A stretch of 41,422 nt of DNA from Qipengyuania flavescens (GTDB lineage: Bacteria > Pseudomonadota > Alphaproteobacteria > Sphingomonadales > Sphingomonadaceae). This document shows positions 31,778 to 39,717 of the stretch, piece after piece. The notes under the pieces were generated by a model. That model worked only from the letters and a program-made list of their open reading frames with translations, was not told where the DNA came from and did not search any database. Where the stretch lies: the NCBI RefSeq assembly GCF_029688735.1, contig NZ_JARULD010000007.1, positions 1 through 41,422 on the forward strand. The letters run 5' to 3'. Each line of letters opens with the position of its first letter. Position 1 is the first letter of the stretch. The position numbers were made by a program, and so were the translations under genes.

Positions 31778-32683
31778 TCAGGGCTCCTGTGCAGCGATAA
31801 ACTTGAGGATCAGGTCGACAAGCCGCTCGGGCTGATCTTCCTGACAGAAATGGCTGGCCTCGATCCGGCAATGCGGCTGACCCTTGGCTCCGGGGATCCG
31901 CCGCTGAATTTCGGCATCGAGATGCCCAAGCACCTTGTCCTGTTCGCCAAAGCAAGTGACCACCGGCTTTGTGAAGCTTTCCAACACCGCCCATGCCGCT
32001 TGGTTTTCCGCGACCGATGCGTGTTCCGGCGTTACCGGCACCAGCACGGGAAACTGGCGCGCGCCCGCCTGATAGTTTTCGTCAGGAAAAGGTGCATCAT
32101 ACGCGGCCACCTCGGAGCTGCTGAGTCCGCGAACGCAGCCGCCATCGACGATCCGGCCGGTCTTGAATTCGGGAGTGGCCTGACTGAATGTGCGCCAGGC
32201 ATCGAACCCTGAGCCAATGCTTTCGCCCTCTGGCAGGTAGGTGTTTGAAATCACCAGCCGGGCAAAGCGATCGGGGAAAGCCGCGACCAGTCGTAGCCCG
32301 ATCAACCCACCCCAATCCTGACAGAACAGCGTGATATCGCGCAGATCAAGCTTAGTCAGCCAGTCACTCATCCAGGCGACATGGCGTTCATAGCTATAGT
32401 CGGCGCCCTCAGCGGGCTTGTCTGATTTGCCGAACCCGATCAGGTCGGGTGCCAGCACGCGGTGGCCAGCCGCGGCGAGCGGGGGTACGAATTTGCGATA
32501 GAGATAGGACCAGGTCGGCTCCCCATGGAGCAAAAGGATCGGCGCGGCGTGTCTTGGCCCTTCATCCAAGTAGTGCAGGCGCATAGGCGGTGCGCTTGGC
32601 ACCTCAACCTCAAGGTAATGCGGCGCGAAGGGATAATCCGTGAGGTCGGCGAAAGCGGCATCAGGGGTGCGCAGGACCTTCAA
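31778..32683 (-). CDS. Haloalkane dehalogenase-like alpha/beta hydrolase, paralog 2
   Basis: 301 residues from a TTG at 32683 that overlaps the stop of the preceding paralog (TTGA). The paralog starts with the same KVLRTPD motif, which fixes the start; the longer frame upstream is antisense-like and rejected. Motifs match subfamily I (DhlA-like): HGEPTWSYLYRK with Glu55 and halide-binding Trp58, nucleophile Asp113 in CQDWGG, acid Asp239 in CFGEQDK and His268 in EASHF. Haloalkane dehalogenases replace halide by hydroxyl, though close relatives can act as other hydrolases. The second halide-binding Trp is not obvious, so the halogenated substrate is unproven. Confidence 0.85.
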   Translation of the reverse strand: MKVLRTPDAAFADLTDYPFAPHYLEVEVPSAPPMRLHYLDEGPRHAAPILLLHGEPTWSYLYRKFVPPLAAAGHRVLAPDLIGFGKSDKPAEGADYSYERHVAWMSDWLTKLDLRDITLFCQDWGGLIGLRLVAAFPDRFARLVISNTYLPEGESIGSGFDAWRTFSQATPEFKTGRIVDGGCVRGLSSSEVAAYDAPFPDENYQAGARQFPVLVPVTPEHASVAENQAAWAVLESFTKPVVTCFGEQDKVLGHLDAEIQRRIPGAKGQPHCRIEASHFCQEDQPERLVDLILKFIAAQEP

Positions 32684-33576
32684 AGCTTGGCTACTTTCAG
32701 GATGCAATCGACGAAACCTTGCGGATCGTTCTCCTGGATGAAATGGCCGCCGTGCAAGGTGCAATGCGGCTGGCCCTTGGTGCCGGGAACGCGGCCGATG
32801 AACCGGGCTTCGCCGCCGCGGGTCACCGGATCGCCATCGCTGAAGCAGCACAGGAACGGCTTGTGCCATTGCTCGAACACCTGCCACGCGCGCTTCTGGT
32901 CGGGAATCGCGACATTGTTTTCAAACGGGACGAAGCTGGGGAATATCCGAGCACCGGCTTTGTAGCTGCTGTCCGGGAACGGTGCATCATAAGCTGCGAT
33001 TTCCGCAGAGCTGAGCGCGCGTTTGGCCCCTACGTTGACGATGCGGCCGATCGGGAAGACGGGACTCCATTTGGAGAACGCCCGCCAGATCGCAAAGGCG
33101 CGCGGCGGGCTGCCGCCTTCGGGCAGGCCGCCATTCGACAGCGCCACGCCTGCAAACCGATCAGGCATTTCCGCGACAAGGCGCAGGCCGATCAGCGAGC
33201 CCCAGTCCTGGCAAACCAGCGTCATCCGCGTCAGGTCCAGCGCTTCGATCCACTGGCGCATCCAGCCGACGTGGCGAGCATAGCTGTAGTCAGTCTTTTT
33301 CGTTGGCTTGTCCGATTTGCCAAAGCCGATCAGGTCGGGCGCAACCACGCGAAATCCGGCCGCAACCACTGGGCCGATCATATGGCGATAAAGATAGCAC
33401 CAGCTCGGCTCACCATGCATCATCAGCACCACCGGCGCATCGCGCGGCCCTTCATCGACATAGTGCACGCGCAGCTTGGTGCCTTCATCGGGATCGGTGA
33501 TCTCCAGGTAGTGCGGCGCAAAGGGGAAATCGCGGATAGCCGCAAAGGCGCTATCGGGCGTGCGTAGGACTTTCAC
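32680..33576 (-). CDS. Haloalkane dehalogenase-like alpha/beta hydrolase, paralog 1
   Basis: A 298-residue enzyme starting at a GTG at 33576, with GGGGAG about 6 bases upstream. HGEPSWCYLYRH (Glu56, Trp59), CQDWGS with nucleophile Asp124, an acid at Asp249 in SDGDP and His278 in GGHFIQEND form the DhlA-type set. It is first in an operon of two paralogs, DUF1330 and an isomerase-like protein. An operator palindrome lies 27-43 bases upstream of the start and is also present at 35234, suggesting control by the TetR at 34550. The tandem paralogs differ enough to have different substrates. Confidence 0.87.
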   Translation of the reverse strand: MKVLRTPDSAFAAIRDFPFAPHYLEITDPDEGTKLRVHYVDEGPRDAPVVLMMHGEPSWCYLYRHMIGPVVAAGFRVVAPDLIGFGKSDKPTKKTDYSYARHVGWMRQWIEALDLTRMTLVCQDWGSLIGLRLVAEMPDRFAGVALSNGGLPEGGSPPRAFAIWRAFSKWSPVFPIGRIVNVGAKRALSSAEIAAYDAPFPDSSYKAGARIFPSFVPFENNVAIPDQKRAWQVFEQWHKPFLCCFSDGDPVTRGGEARFIGRVPGTKGQPHCTLHGGHFIQENDPQGFVDCILKVAKL

Positions 33577-33602
33577 TAGGTCTCCCCTAAGATTGATATT
33601 AT

Positions 33603-33619
33603 TGGCACTATAAGTGCCA
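33603..33619. promoter_or_regulatory. Operator palindrome upstream of the dehalogenase operon
   Basis: TGGCACTATAAGTGCCA is a 17-bp palindrome (perfect 7-bp arms). The form TGGCAC-N5-RTGCCA recurs at 35234-35250, so one regulator, most likely the TetR encoded at 34550, should bind both. Confidence 0.7.
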
Positions 33620-33635
33620 TATTACCAAAGACAGG

Positions 33636-34553
33636 TCAAGAAGCAGGCCCAGCCTTCGTCCCGTCTATCAGCCGGAACCCGATATGGTCGGTGCCCAGCC
33701 CGCGTTCCTGGAACTGCCGCGCGGCGGGGCGATAGCGGGCGCAATAATTGGCAGCGCACAGGTATGAGCCGCCTTTGATGACGTTGACCGGTTCGCTGGC
33801 GTCGGCGCGTGATCCTTGGGCACTGGTCCATTCCCAGACATTGCCGATCATATCGTAGAGACCGAAGCCGTTCGGCTTGAAACAGCCCACCGGCGCGCGG
33901 CCGACGTAGCCGTCGGTGTTCAGATTTTTGACCGGAAAGATGCCTTGATAGTAATTGGCTTGCGGCTGGCCTTTCGCATCAACCGGCTCCGGCAGCGCCG
34001 CCGCGCCGCCGCGCGCGGCATACTCCCATTGCTCCTCGCTCGGCAATTGCTTGCCCGCCCATTGCGCATAGGCCTCTGCATCCTGCCAGGCGATCTGGAC
34101 AACGGGTTTGCGGTCTCGCCCGGCAATGCTTTCCTGCACCCCCGCAGGATGCCGCCATTGTGCGCCAGCGATCCAGCGCCACCAGCGCGGTTCCTCTTGT
34201 GACGGAATGTTAAACACCGCAGACCCAGGGACCAGCATCTCGGGCGGTGCGCCGGGAAGCTTGGGCGGATTTCGCTCGGCCATGGTCTTGTAACCGGTCG
34301 CCTTCACAAAGGCTGCGAATTCGGCGTTGGTCACTTCATGTGCGTCGATCCAGAATCCCTTGACGGTGACGCTGCGCGGCGGCCCTTCCTCGGGATAATG
34401 CGAATCATCGCCCATTACGAAGCTGCCGCCGGGCACCCAGACCATTTTGCTGTCTGGCAGACCGGCGCACGATGCGCTCGGCGGAGCGCTTGCATCTCCG
34501 CATGCAGTCAGTAGCAACGCCAGAGCAACTACAACCGCGAGACGCTGCATCAA
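33636..34553 (-). CDS. Formylglycine-generating enzyme (sulfatase activator), lipoprotein form
   Basis: A 305-residue protein. The lipobox LTAC ends at Cys18, so it is a lipoprotein. The FGE-sulfatase domain follows: VWVPGGSFVMGDDSHYPEEGP, WIDAHEVTNAEFAAFV, LPSEEQWEYAARGG, GNVWEWTS and GGSYLCAANYCARYRPAAR. Cys266 and Cys271 have the spacing of the catalytic pair in human FGE, so it should oxidise sulfatase cysteines to formylglycine rather than be a structural relative lacking catalysis. Two sulfatases with CxPxR sites are encoded nearby. It overlaps the TetR gene upstream. Export implies modification outside the cytoplasm. Confidence 0.88.
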   Translation of the reverse strand: MMQRLAVVVALALLLTACGDASAPPSASCAGLPDSKMVWVPGGSFVMGDDSHYPEEGPPRSVTVKGFWIDAHEVTNAEFAAFVKATGYKTMAERNPPKLPGAPPEMLVPGSAVFNIPSQEEPRWWRWIAGAQWRHPAGVQESIAGRDRKPVVQIAWQDAEAYAQWAGKQLPSEEQWEYAARGGAAALPEPVDAKGQPQANYYQGIFPVKNLNTDGYVGRAPVGCFKPNGFGLYDMIGNVWEWTSAQGSRADASEPVNVIKGGSYLCAANYCARYRPAARQFQERGLGTDHIGFRLIDGTKAGPAS

Positions 34554-35170
34554 TCGTCCAGCATTCCGGCCATGGCATCGCCCAGCAAACGCCGCACGAC
34601 AGCCTTCGCCTCTTCAACCGGCAGTTCCTGATCATGCCGCAGCAGCCGCCAGGTCTGGAAGCTGAGGATCACGTTCAGTCCGCGCGCGCCAGCAGTATCG
34701 GCCCGGACTGCCTGCGGCAAATGCGCCTCGATCGATTCGCTCTCAAGGCGCAGCATTCGCCGGTAATCTTGCATCAGATAGGGCGATTCAAATCGCCTGA
34801 GATTGCCTGAAATGCGGTAAGGCATGATCGTTTCGAAGACCTTGGCCCGGCGCTCGGCCAGGTCGAAGATCTTGTCCTTCCAGGTCGCACCGATCGGCGG
34901 CTGGAGCAGGATCGGCAGGATCCCTGCCTCGATCACTTCGCCCATTTCGCGGTAGAGCGCGTCCATGTCCTCGAAATGCCGAAACACCGAGCGCAGCCCC
35001 ACCCCGGCGACCTCGGCCACCTTGGCGGCGCTGGGAGAGACATCGCCCTTGCCGACCAGATCGAGCAAGGCGGCGACGATCTTCGAGCGGCTCGAGCGGC
35101 TGCGTTCGCGGCGACCATCAGCCAGTTGTGCTGTCGAGCGTGATGCCAGTTTTTGCGATCCGTTGGTCAT
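34550..35170 (-). CDS. TetR family regulator of the sulfatase/dehalogenase genes
   Basis: A 206-residue regulator starting at the ATG at 35170. The helix-turn-helix region reads SRSKIVAALLDLVGKGDVSPSAAKVAEVAGVGLRSVFRHFEDMDALY over about residues 30-75. The C-terminal ligand domain is not diagnostic. It precedes the FGE gene with a 4-base overlap and is divergent from a Cys-rich protein/sulfatase operon. A 17-bp palindrome in the shared promoter is repeated in front of the dehalogenase operon, which defines a probable regulon. The longer frame to 35257 would run through that operator and is rejected. Confidence 0.87.
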   Translation of the reverse strand: MTNGSQKLASRSTAQLADGRRERSRSSRSKIVAALLDLVGKGDVSPSAAKVAEVAGVGLRSVFRHFEDMDALYREMGEVIEAGILPILLQPPIGATWKDKIFDLAERRAKVFETIMPYRISGNLRRFESPYLMQDYRRMLRLESESIEAHLPQAVRADTAGARGLNVILSFQTWRLLRHDQELPVEEAKAVVRRLLGDAMAGMLDD

Positions 35171-35233
35171 AAGCCTGTGTTTTGCGGCAATCAGGAAATG
35201 GTGCAAGCGACAAAAGCGATTGCAAATATATTT

Positions 35234-35250
35234 TGGCACAATTAATGCCA
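35234..35250. promoter_or_regulatory. Operator palindrome in the divergent TetR/sulfatase promoter
   Basis: TGGCACAATTAATGCCA, flanked by T and A to give TTGGCA...TGCCAA, matches the site at 33603. It lies 64 bases upstream of the TetR start and 34 bases upstream of the Cys-rich gene, where it would control both directions. Confidence 0.7.
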
Positions 35251-35284
35251 ATAACATTCCGCTGAGCTGTTGGAAGAGGATAGA

Positions 35285-35536
35285 ATGTCAAAACCGGTGA
35301 TGATTTTGGCGGCAACGGCACTGCTGCTATCTGCCGCACCGCTGTCGGCGCAGGACAATGTGCGCGAGGCATGCATGCCGGACATCCGCCAATTTTGCTC
35401 TGCAGAATTGGGTACCTTTAGCCGCGAAAAGGTTCGCGCCTGTCTCATCAAGAACATCAGAGAAACGTCACCAGCCTGTCAAGCGGCAGCAAAGGCGCAG
35501 CGCGATGCCGAGCGCTCCAAGAAGAGGGAGAGCTAA
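35285..35536 (+). CDS. Secreted cysteine-rich repeat protein
   Basis: An 83-residue protein starting MSKPVMILAATALLLSAAPLSA, a signal peptide ending near residue 22. The mature part has four cysteines in a spacing (ACMPDIRQFC ... VRACLIKN ... SPACQAAAKAQ) typical of the Cys-rich GLG1-type repeat. Small periplasmic proteins of this type are common in alphaproteobacteria; function unknown. AGAGGA lies just upstream of the ATG. It opens a four-gene operon (with two membrane proteins and a sulfatase) behind the TetR operator. Confidence 0.8.
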   Translation: MSKPVMILAATALLLSAAPLSAQDNVREACMPDIRQFCSAELGTFSREKVRACLIKNIRETSPACQAAAKAQRDAERSKKRES

Positions 35537-35539
35537 ACC

Positions 35540-36172
35540 ATGGCTGTCTTGATCATCTGGGGCGCGGCCCTGCTGGCCTATGGAGCATTTAGGCTCTGGT
35601 ATGATAATTGGTCCGGCCCGCTGAAGCCTGCGGAGATTGATGCGTTTCTTGCGCAAATGGCCGGACGGTTCGAAGGCACAGGAAACAGCCCCGAGGTCAT
35701 GCGCGCATTTCTGGAAGCCGATGACGGCCGCGAGTTCGTAATGCTGAACCTGGTCAAGGCGCAAATGGAGCAGGTGGCAGACCCGAAGACCGGGCAGATG
35801 GTTCAAGGCTTTGACCTGCTCAAACGCTATTCCAAACGCTTTATGCCGGTGCTGTTGCACAATGGCGGTCACCCCGGCATGGTCGGTCGCAAAGTGGGCG
35901 GCTATGTCGATGCCTGGAACACAGAACCTGATCCAGGCTGGACGATTTTCGGGCTGATGCGTTACCGCAGTCGGCGCGACATGATGAAGCTGGTGATGGA
36001 CCCGGCCTTCATGGAGGGCCATCCGGACAAGCTGCGCGGTACGCTTGCGACCTTTTCCTTCCCGGCGCAGCGGGTGGTGTCGTTCTATCTCAGCCCGCGC
36101 GTGACGGTGGCGCTGGTGCTGGCATTGATCGCGGCATTGGCGCATCTCGCGCTTTTGAGCCTTGCGGGATGA
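35540..36172 (+). CDS. Membrane protein with a DUF1330-like domain
   Basis: A 210-residue protein with one N-terminal helix (residues 2-20) and one C-terminal helix (about 185-208). Between them, EFVMLNLVKAQM and MRYRSRRDMMKLVMDPAFMEGH mirror the two motifs of DUF1330 proteins such as the one at 31367. The central domain probably sits in the periplasm or cytoplasm tethered at both ends. It starts 4 bases after the Cys-rich gene and overlaps the next gene (ATGA). Function unknown. Confidence 0.7.
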   Translation: MAVLIIWGAALLAYGAFRLWYDNWSGPLKPAEIDAFLAQMAGRFEGTGNSPEVMRAFLEADDGREFVMLNLVKAQMEQVADPKTGQMVQGFDLLKRYSKRFMPVLLHNGGHPGMVGRKVGGYVDAWNTEPDPGWTIFGLMRYRSRRDMMKLVMDPAFMEGHPDKLRGTLATFSFPAQRVVSFYLSPRVTVALVLALIAALAHLALLSLAG

Positions 36173-36627
36173 GCGCCTTCCTACCGCCGAGTACCAGTGA
36201 TCAGTATCACGGCTCGCGCTATGCAGCCTGGTTTCTCGCCTTTTACGGGGTCGCCTGGATCGTGCCGGGCATGATCCACAGCTTCCTGCCCGATGGCGGC
36301 GCGGGCACCATTGCGGGGCTGGACCTGAGCCACAATCCAACAATGATTTTCGGGATGTTCGCCTGGGCGGGGGCCACGCAAATCGCGCACGGGATCGTCA
36401 CGTTGATCGTGGCGCTCCGTTACCGGGCGCTTGTGCCGCTGTTCCTGTTGGTCAGCCTGATCGAACGCCTGTTGCTCAGCTGGTCAGGCTGGGTGAAGCA
36501 CCTCCCCGTTAACGGCCACCACCCACCCGAACATTATGCCAGCCTGATTTCGCTGCCGGCAATTCTGCTGTTTCTGTGGCTGTCAGTGCGGCAATCGAGT
36601 CTACACCAGCCGGAGATTCTTGCATGA
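36169..36627 (+). CDS. Four-helix membrane protein, unknown
   Basis: A 152-residue protein with four hydrophobic segments at about 20-38, 58-82, 85-105 and 125-145. Loops carry HGSRYAAWF at the start and HLPVNGHHPPEHYAS before the last helix; the histidines might bind metal or heme, but no family is recognised. It overlaps the gene before it and the sulfatase after it, both by 4 bases, so it belongs to the same operon and may anchor or export a partner. Confidence 0.75.
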   Translation: MSAFLPPSTSDQYHGSRYAAWFLAFYGVAWIVPGMIHSFLPDGGAGTIAGLDLSHNPTMIFGMFAWAGATQIAHGIVTLIVALRYRALVPLFLLVSLIERLLLSWSGWVKHLPVNGHHPPEHYASLISLPAILLFLWLSVRQSSLHQPEILA

Positions 36628-38252
36628 AAAAGCTGAAATGGATCGGGGCTTTGGCGCTGCTGGTCGGCGCTGGCTATCTGGGTTTTCAGCAGTATAAAAT
36701 CTACCTTCCCGGCATTATCGGCGAATGGCGGGAACCCATTGCAGAGAATCGCCCGATCAGCTGGGCGCAGGGTCCTGCGGTGGCACCTTCAGGCGAGCGT
36801 CCGCCCAATGTCATCCTGATTGTCGCCGACGATCTGGGGATGAACGACATCTCGCTTTACGGCGGCGGTGTTGCTGGTGGCGCTGTGCCGACCCCCAATA
36901 TCGATTCAATAGCCAGGCAGGGTGTCAGCTTTGCCAACGGCTATGCTGCCAATGCCACCTGTTCGCCGTCGCGCGCGGCCTTGATGACGGGGCGTTATCC
37001 GACGCGTTTCGGTTTTGAATTTACCGCCGTTCCAGCCGCCTTTGCTTCAAACCTGGCTCATAGTGGTGGCGATTCACCCTATCCACCGATCTATCATGAA
37101 GAGCTGAACCGCGATCTGCCTGCCTATGCCGACATGGGTGTGCCCAATGCGGAAATCATGCTGCCCGAGGCGCTGAAGGCCAAGGGCTATCACAATATCC
37201 ATATCGGCAAGTGGCATCTGGGCGAGGCCGAACCATTACGGCCAACATCGCAGGGATTTGACGAAAGTCTTTGCATGCGTTCGGGCGGAGATCTGTTCAT
37301 GGCCGAAGAAGACCCCCAGGTCGTCAACGCGAAGCTGCCATGGGATCCAATCGACCGCTTCCTATGGGCGAACCTGCCCCATGCCGTCTATTGGGGAAAC
37401 AGTCAGCGGTTTCGCCCAAAGGGCCATCTGACGGACTATTTTACCGACAATGCGCTGGCCGCGATCGAGGCCAACAAGAACCGGCCTTTTTTCATGTACT
37501 TGGCCTATAATGCGCCGCACACCCCGCTGCAGGCGCTCAAAAGTGACTATGATGCGCTACCGCAGATCAAGGACCATACCCAGCGCGTCTATGGCGCGAT
37601 GATCCGCCAGCTCGACCGGCGGATCGGCGATGTGATGCAAAAGCTGAAGGACACGGGGCTCGACGAGAATACTCTTGTGATCTTCACAAGCGACAATGGC
37701 GGCGCCTGGTATACCGGCATCAAGGATCACAACACGCCCTATCGCGGTTACAAAGGAACTTTCTTCGAAGGCGGCATCCATGTGCCGATGATGATGCGCT
37801 GGCCGGGCAAGATCGCGCCGGGCACGGTCCGCAACGATGTCGCCCAGCACCTCGACATGTTTGCGACCATCGCCGCGGCAACCGGTGCGAACGTGCCAGG
37901 AGATCGCAAGATGGACAGCTTCAACCTGCTGGCGGCCGGGCCGAAGCGCGAAATCACCTTCTGGCGCTCTGGCGACTACCGCGTGGTGCGCGCAGGCGAT
38001 TGGAAATTGCAGGTTTCAAAGCGGCCTGACAAGGTCTGGCTGTTCAACCTCGCCATCGATCCGACCGAGCAAGTCAATCTGGCCGCCAAGGATCCCGCGC
38101 GCGTGGCGGAACTGCGCAAGTTGATTGCAGCTCAAAATGCCGGACTTCCCAAGCCGCTCTGGCCCGGCCTGCTCGAAGGTGCGATCCGGATCGACGTTCC
38201 GCTCAATGCGCCGTGGAAGAAGGATCAGGAATATGTCTATTGGGCCAACTGA
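36624..38252 (+). CDS. Type I sulfatase with N-terminal membrane anchor
   Basis: A 542-residue sulfatase. An N-terminal hydrophobic segment (residues 6-20) may be an uncleaved anchor. PPNVILIVADDLGMNDISLYG carries the metal-binding Asp69/Asp70, and CSPSR has the formylglycine Cys113. TGRYPTRFG, HIGKWHLGE and FTSDNGGAW follow in the usual order. The ATG at 36624 overlaps the preceding stop; longer reading upstream is the shadow of the membrane protein. It is last in the operon under the 35234 operator and depends on an FGE, encoded divergently. It differs from the sulfatase at 28857 in anchor position, suggesting different substrates. Confidence 0.93.
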   Translation: MKKLKWIGALALLVGAGYLGFQQYKIYLPGIIGEWREPIAENRPISWAQGPAVAPSGERPPNVILIVADDLGMNDISLYGGGVAGGAVPTPNIDSIARQGVSFANGYAANATCSPSRAALMTGRYPTRFGFEFTAVPAAFASNLAHSGGDSPYPPIYHEELNRDLPAYADMGVPNAEIMLPEALKAKGYHNIHIGKWHLGEAEPLRPTSQGFDESLCMRSGGDLFMAEEDPQVVNAKLPWDPIDRFLWANLPHAVYWGNSQRFRPKGHLTDYFTDNALAAIEANKNRPFFMYLAYNAPHTPLQALKSDYDALPQIKDHTQRVYGAMIRQLDRRIGDVMQKLKDTGLDENTLVIFTSDNGGAWYTGIKDHNTPYRGYKGTFFEGGIHVPMMMRWPGKIAPGTVRNDVAQHLDMFATIAAATGANVPGDRKMDSFNLLAAGPKREITFWRSGDYRVVRAGDWKLQVSKRPDKVWLFNLAIDPTEQVNLAAKDPARVAELRKLIAAQNAGLPKPLWPGLLEGAIRIDVPLNAPWKKDQEYVYWAN

Positions 38253-38315
38253 TCGCGCAGCGATGTTTGGGTCATGTCCGTCGCCTTTACAGCGGCCTTC
38301 ACCTCTTTCCACCTA

Positions 38316-38349
38316 ATAGCGCGTATGGCACGATAGCGCGTATGGCACG
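38316..38349 (+). repeat. Tandem 17-bp direct repeat
   Basis: ATAGCGCGTATGGCACG occurs twice in a row (38316-38332 and 38333-38349). It lies in the 709-bp gap 38253-38961. It could be a duplicated binding site or replication slippage. Confidence 0.75.
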
Positions 38350-38676
38350 CGAAATGGCTCCGGCTGTAGAGGCCGCTCCTAAATTCGCAGACACTGACCC
38401 GCCACGCCTTTTGGATGTTGAAGTCGTTGCAATCTTTTGATGCCGATAACAACAATGGCGCATTGCTGAGATGATTTGATCCACCTGTACGAACGTCTGC
38501 TGACCGCAATCGCCTTCTAAATCCGGACTGTCGGCACCGTCCAACTTTGCCATCATTCGAGCTTCAGCAAAGCGATGTCCGCTTTCGGGTGATCGGCAAA
38601 GGGGTTGGGATGGCGGGAATGAGGGCGCGAAGCTGCCGTTGCGTGAAATGCAATTGGCGGCTGAGCCATTTTGAGC

Positions 38677-38756
38677 AGGTTGGATATGCCTACACTCGAT
38701 CACGTATTAGCTGTGGAAGAGTGGCGGAATGGCAGGAAATGGGCCGGAAGCGGACA
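38677..38756 (+). repeat. Long-form dispersed repeat, copy I
   Basis: An 80-bp element beginning AGGTTGGATATGCCTACAC and ending TGGGCCGGAAGCGGACA; it aligns with 22220-22300 over its full length with conserved blocks. Just after it, CGGACAGTCCG is a small palindrome. Confidence 0.65.
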
Positions 38757-38961
38757 GTCCGCTTCTGATGCGATTCTAGCCAAAGCCGACCTTCACCTGG
38801 CTCACGGGTATGACCAGAGCAAATGCACTTCACCGATTTTGGTCTACCTACATGCCCTCGGGACCCTAAGTTCTGTCCGAGCGTATTTCATCCTAGGTTG
38901 CGATCGCTTTCTGCTCATTTCGTCGGTTTGCAGGACACCAATAGGTGTTGTGATCATTTAA

Positions 38962-39717
38962 TTGCTGACCGAACCACACGTTCACGGGAGACGGCTGCTG
39001 CACGATTGGTTGCCCTATTGCGGAAAAGCTCCAGATCCTGGGGGCTGGTTGACCCATTGGAATTTCGCACCCGAATTGATTGCTTGCCTTCTGGTCGTGA
39101 CCGGGGTCGCATATTGGCAACGCGAAAGTCTGAGAACCACGCCGACATACGCACTCCTAGCCGTCTTCTGCTTTCTCTACATCAGCCCCTTCTGCGCGCT
39201 CGGGTCCGCATTGTTCACAGTCCGCATCATTCACGATGTCATACTCGCAGCGGTCTTCGCCCCACTGCTCATTGCGGCCTTTCGGCTCGAGGACAAGAGC
39301 TTGCCCGGGACGTTGACCGTATGGACTGCGGTACATGCCATCATATTCTGGGCCTGGCATGCACCTCCATTGTACGAGCTTGCGATGAGTAGCCACGCGG
39401 TTTTCTGGCTTATGCAAATCAGCATCGTCGCTACGGCAGCAGCATGGTGGGTCAAGGTAATTCGATCGCCGGCACCAGCTGCCGCGACAGGACTGTTGGC
39501 GACGATGGTCGCAATGGGGGCACTTGGCGCGCTACTTACCTTCGCGCACCGTGCGTATTATGCGCCACATTGGCTAACGACCCGCTTGTGGGATCTCTCG
39601 CCAATAGAGGATCAGCAGATTGCGGGTATCGTTATGTGGGCCCCGGCGAGCCTGGTTTATTTAATCGCAGCCTTGACGATACTCTATCGATCGCTTGGTA
39701 GCAGAGCGCCCGCATGA
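38962..39717 (+). CDS. CtaG-like cytochrome c oxidase assembly (caa3-type) membrane protein
   Basis: About 251 residues with seven hydrophobic helices. HDWLPYCGKAPDPGGWLTHWNF near the start, HDVILAAVFAPLL, WAWHAPPLYELAMSSHAVFWLMQ and the late EDQQIAGIVMWAPASLVYL are typical for the caa3_CtaG family, which helps copper insertion or assembly of terminal oxidases. A stop codon directly precedes the TTG at 38962, which is the earliest possible start; no ribosome site is clear, so the true start may differ. The stop overlaps the cytochrome b561 start (ATGA). No oxidase subunit lies in the window. Confidence 0.82.
   Translation: MLTEPHVHGRRLLHDWLPYCGKAPDPGGWLTHWNFAPELIACLLVVTGVAYWQRESLRTTPTYALLAVFCFLYISPFCALGSALFTVRIIHDVILAAVFAPLLIAAFRLEDKSLPGTLTVWTAVHAIIFWAWHAPPLYELAMSSHAVFWLMQISIVATAAAWWVKVIRSPAPAAATGLLATMVAMGALGALLTFAHRAYYAPHWLTTRLWDLSPIEDQQIAGIVMWAPASLVYLIAALTILYRSLGSRAPA

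Larger units (their letters stand above)
38253..38961. other. 709-bp stretch without a convincing gene
   Basis: I see no reading frame with a good start, ribosome site and balanced composition. The stretch holds the 17-bp tandem repeat at 38316, GCGGACAGTCC-type repeat fragments near 38520 and 38750, and the long-form repeat at 38677-38756. The last 200 bases may hold the promoter for the heme-protein genes that follow. Confidence 0.5.

Noticed and set aside
32684..32887. N-terminal 68-residue extension of dehalogenase paralog 2
   Set aside because: It overlaps the end of paralog 1 out of frame and has the Arg/Pro-rich composition of a shadow frame; homology to the paralog starts at TTG 32683.
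38299..38703. A 134-codon minus-strand frame in the gap after the second sulfatase
   Set aside because: No ribosome site, composition unlike a folded protein, and it spans the 17-bp tandem repeat and dispersed-repeat sequence.
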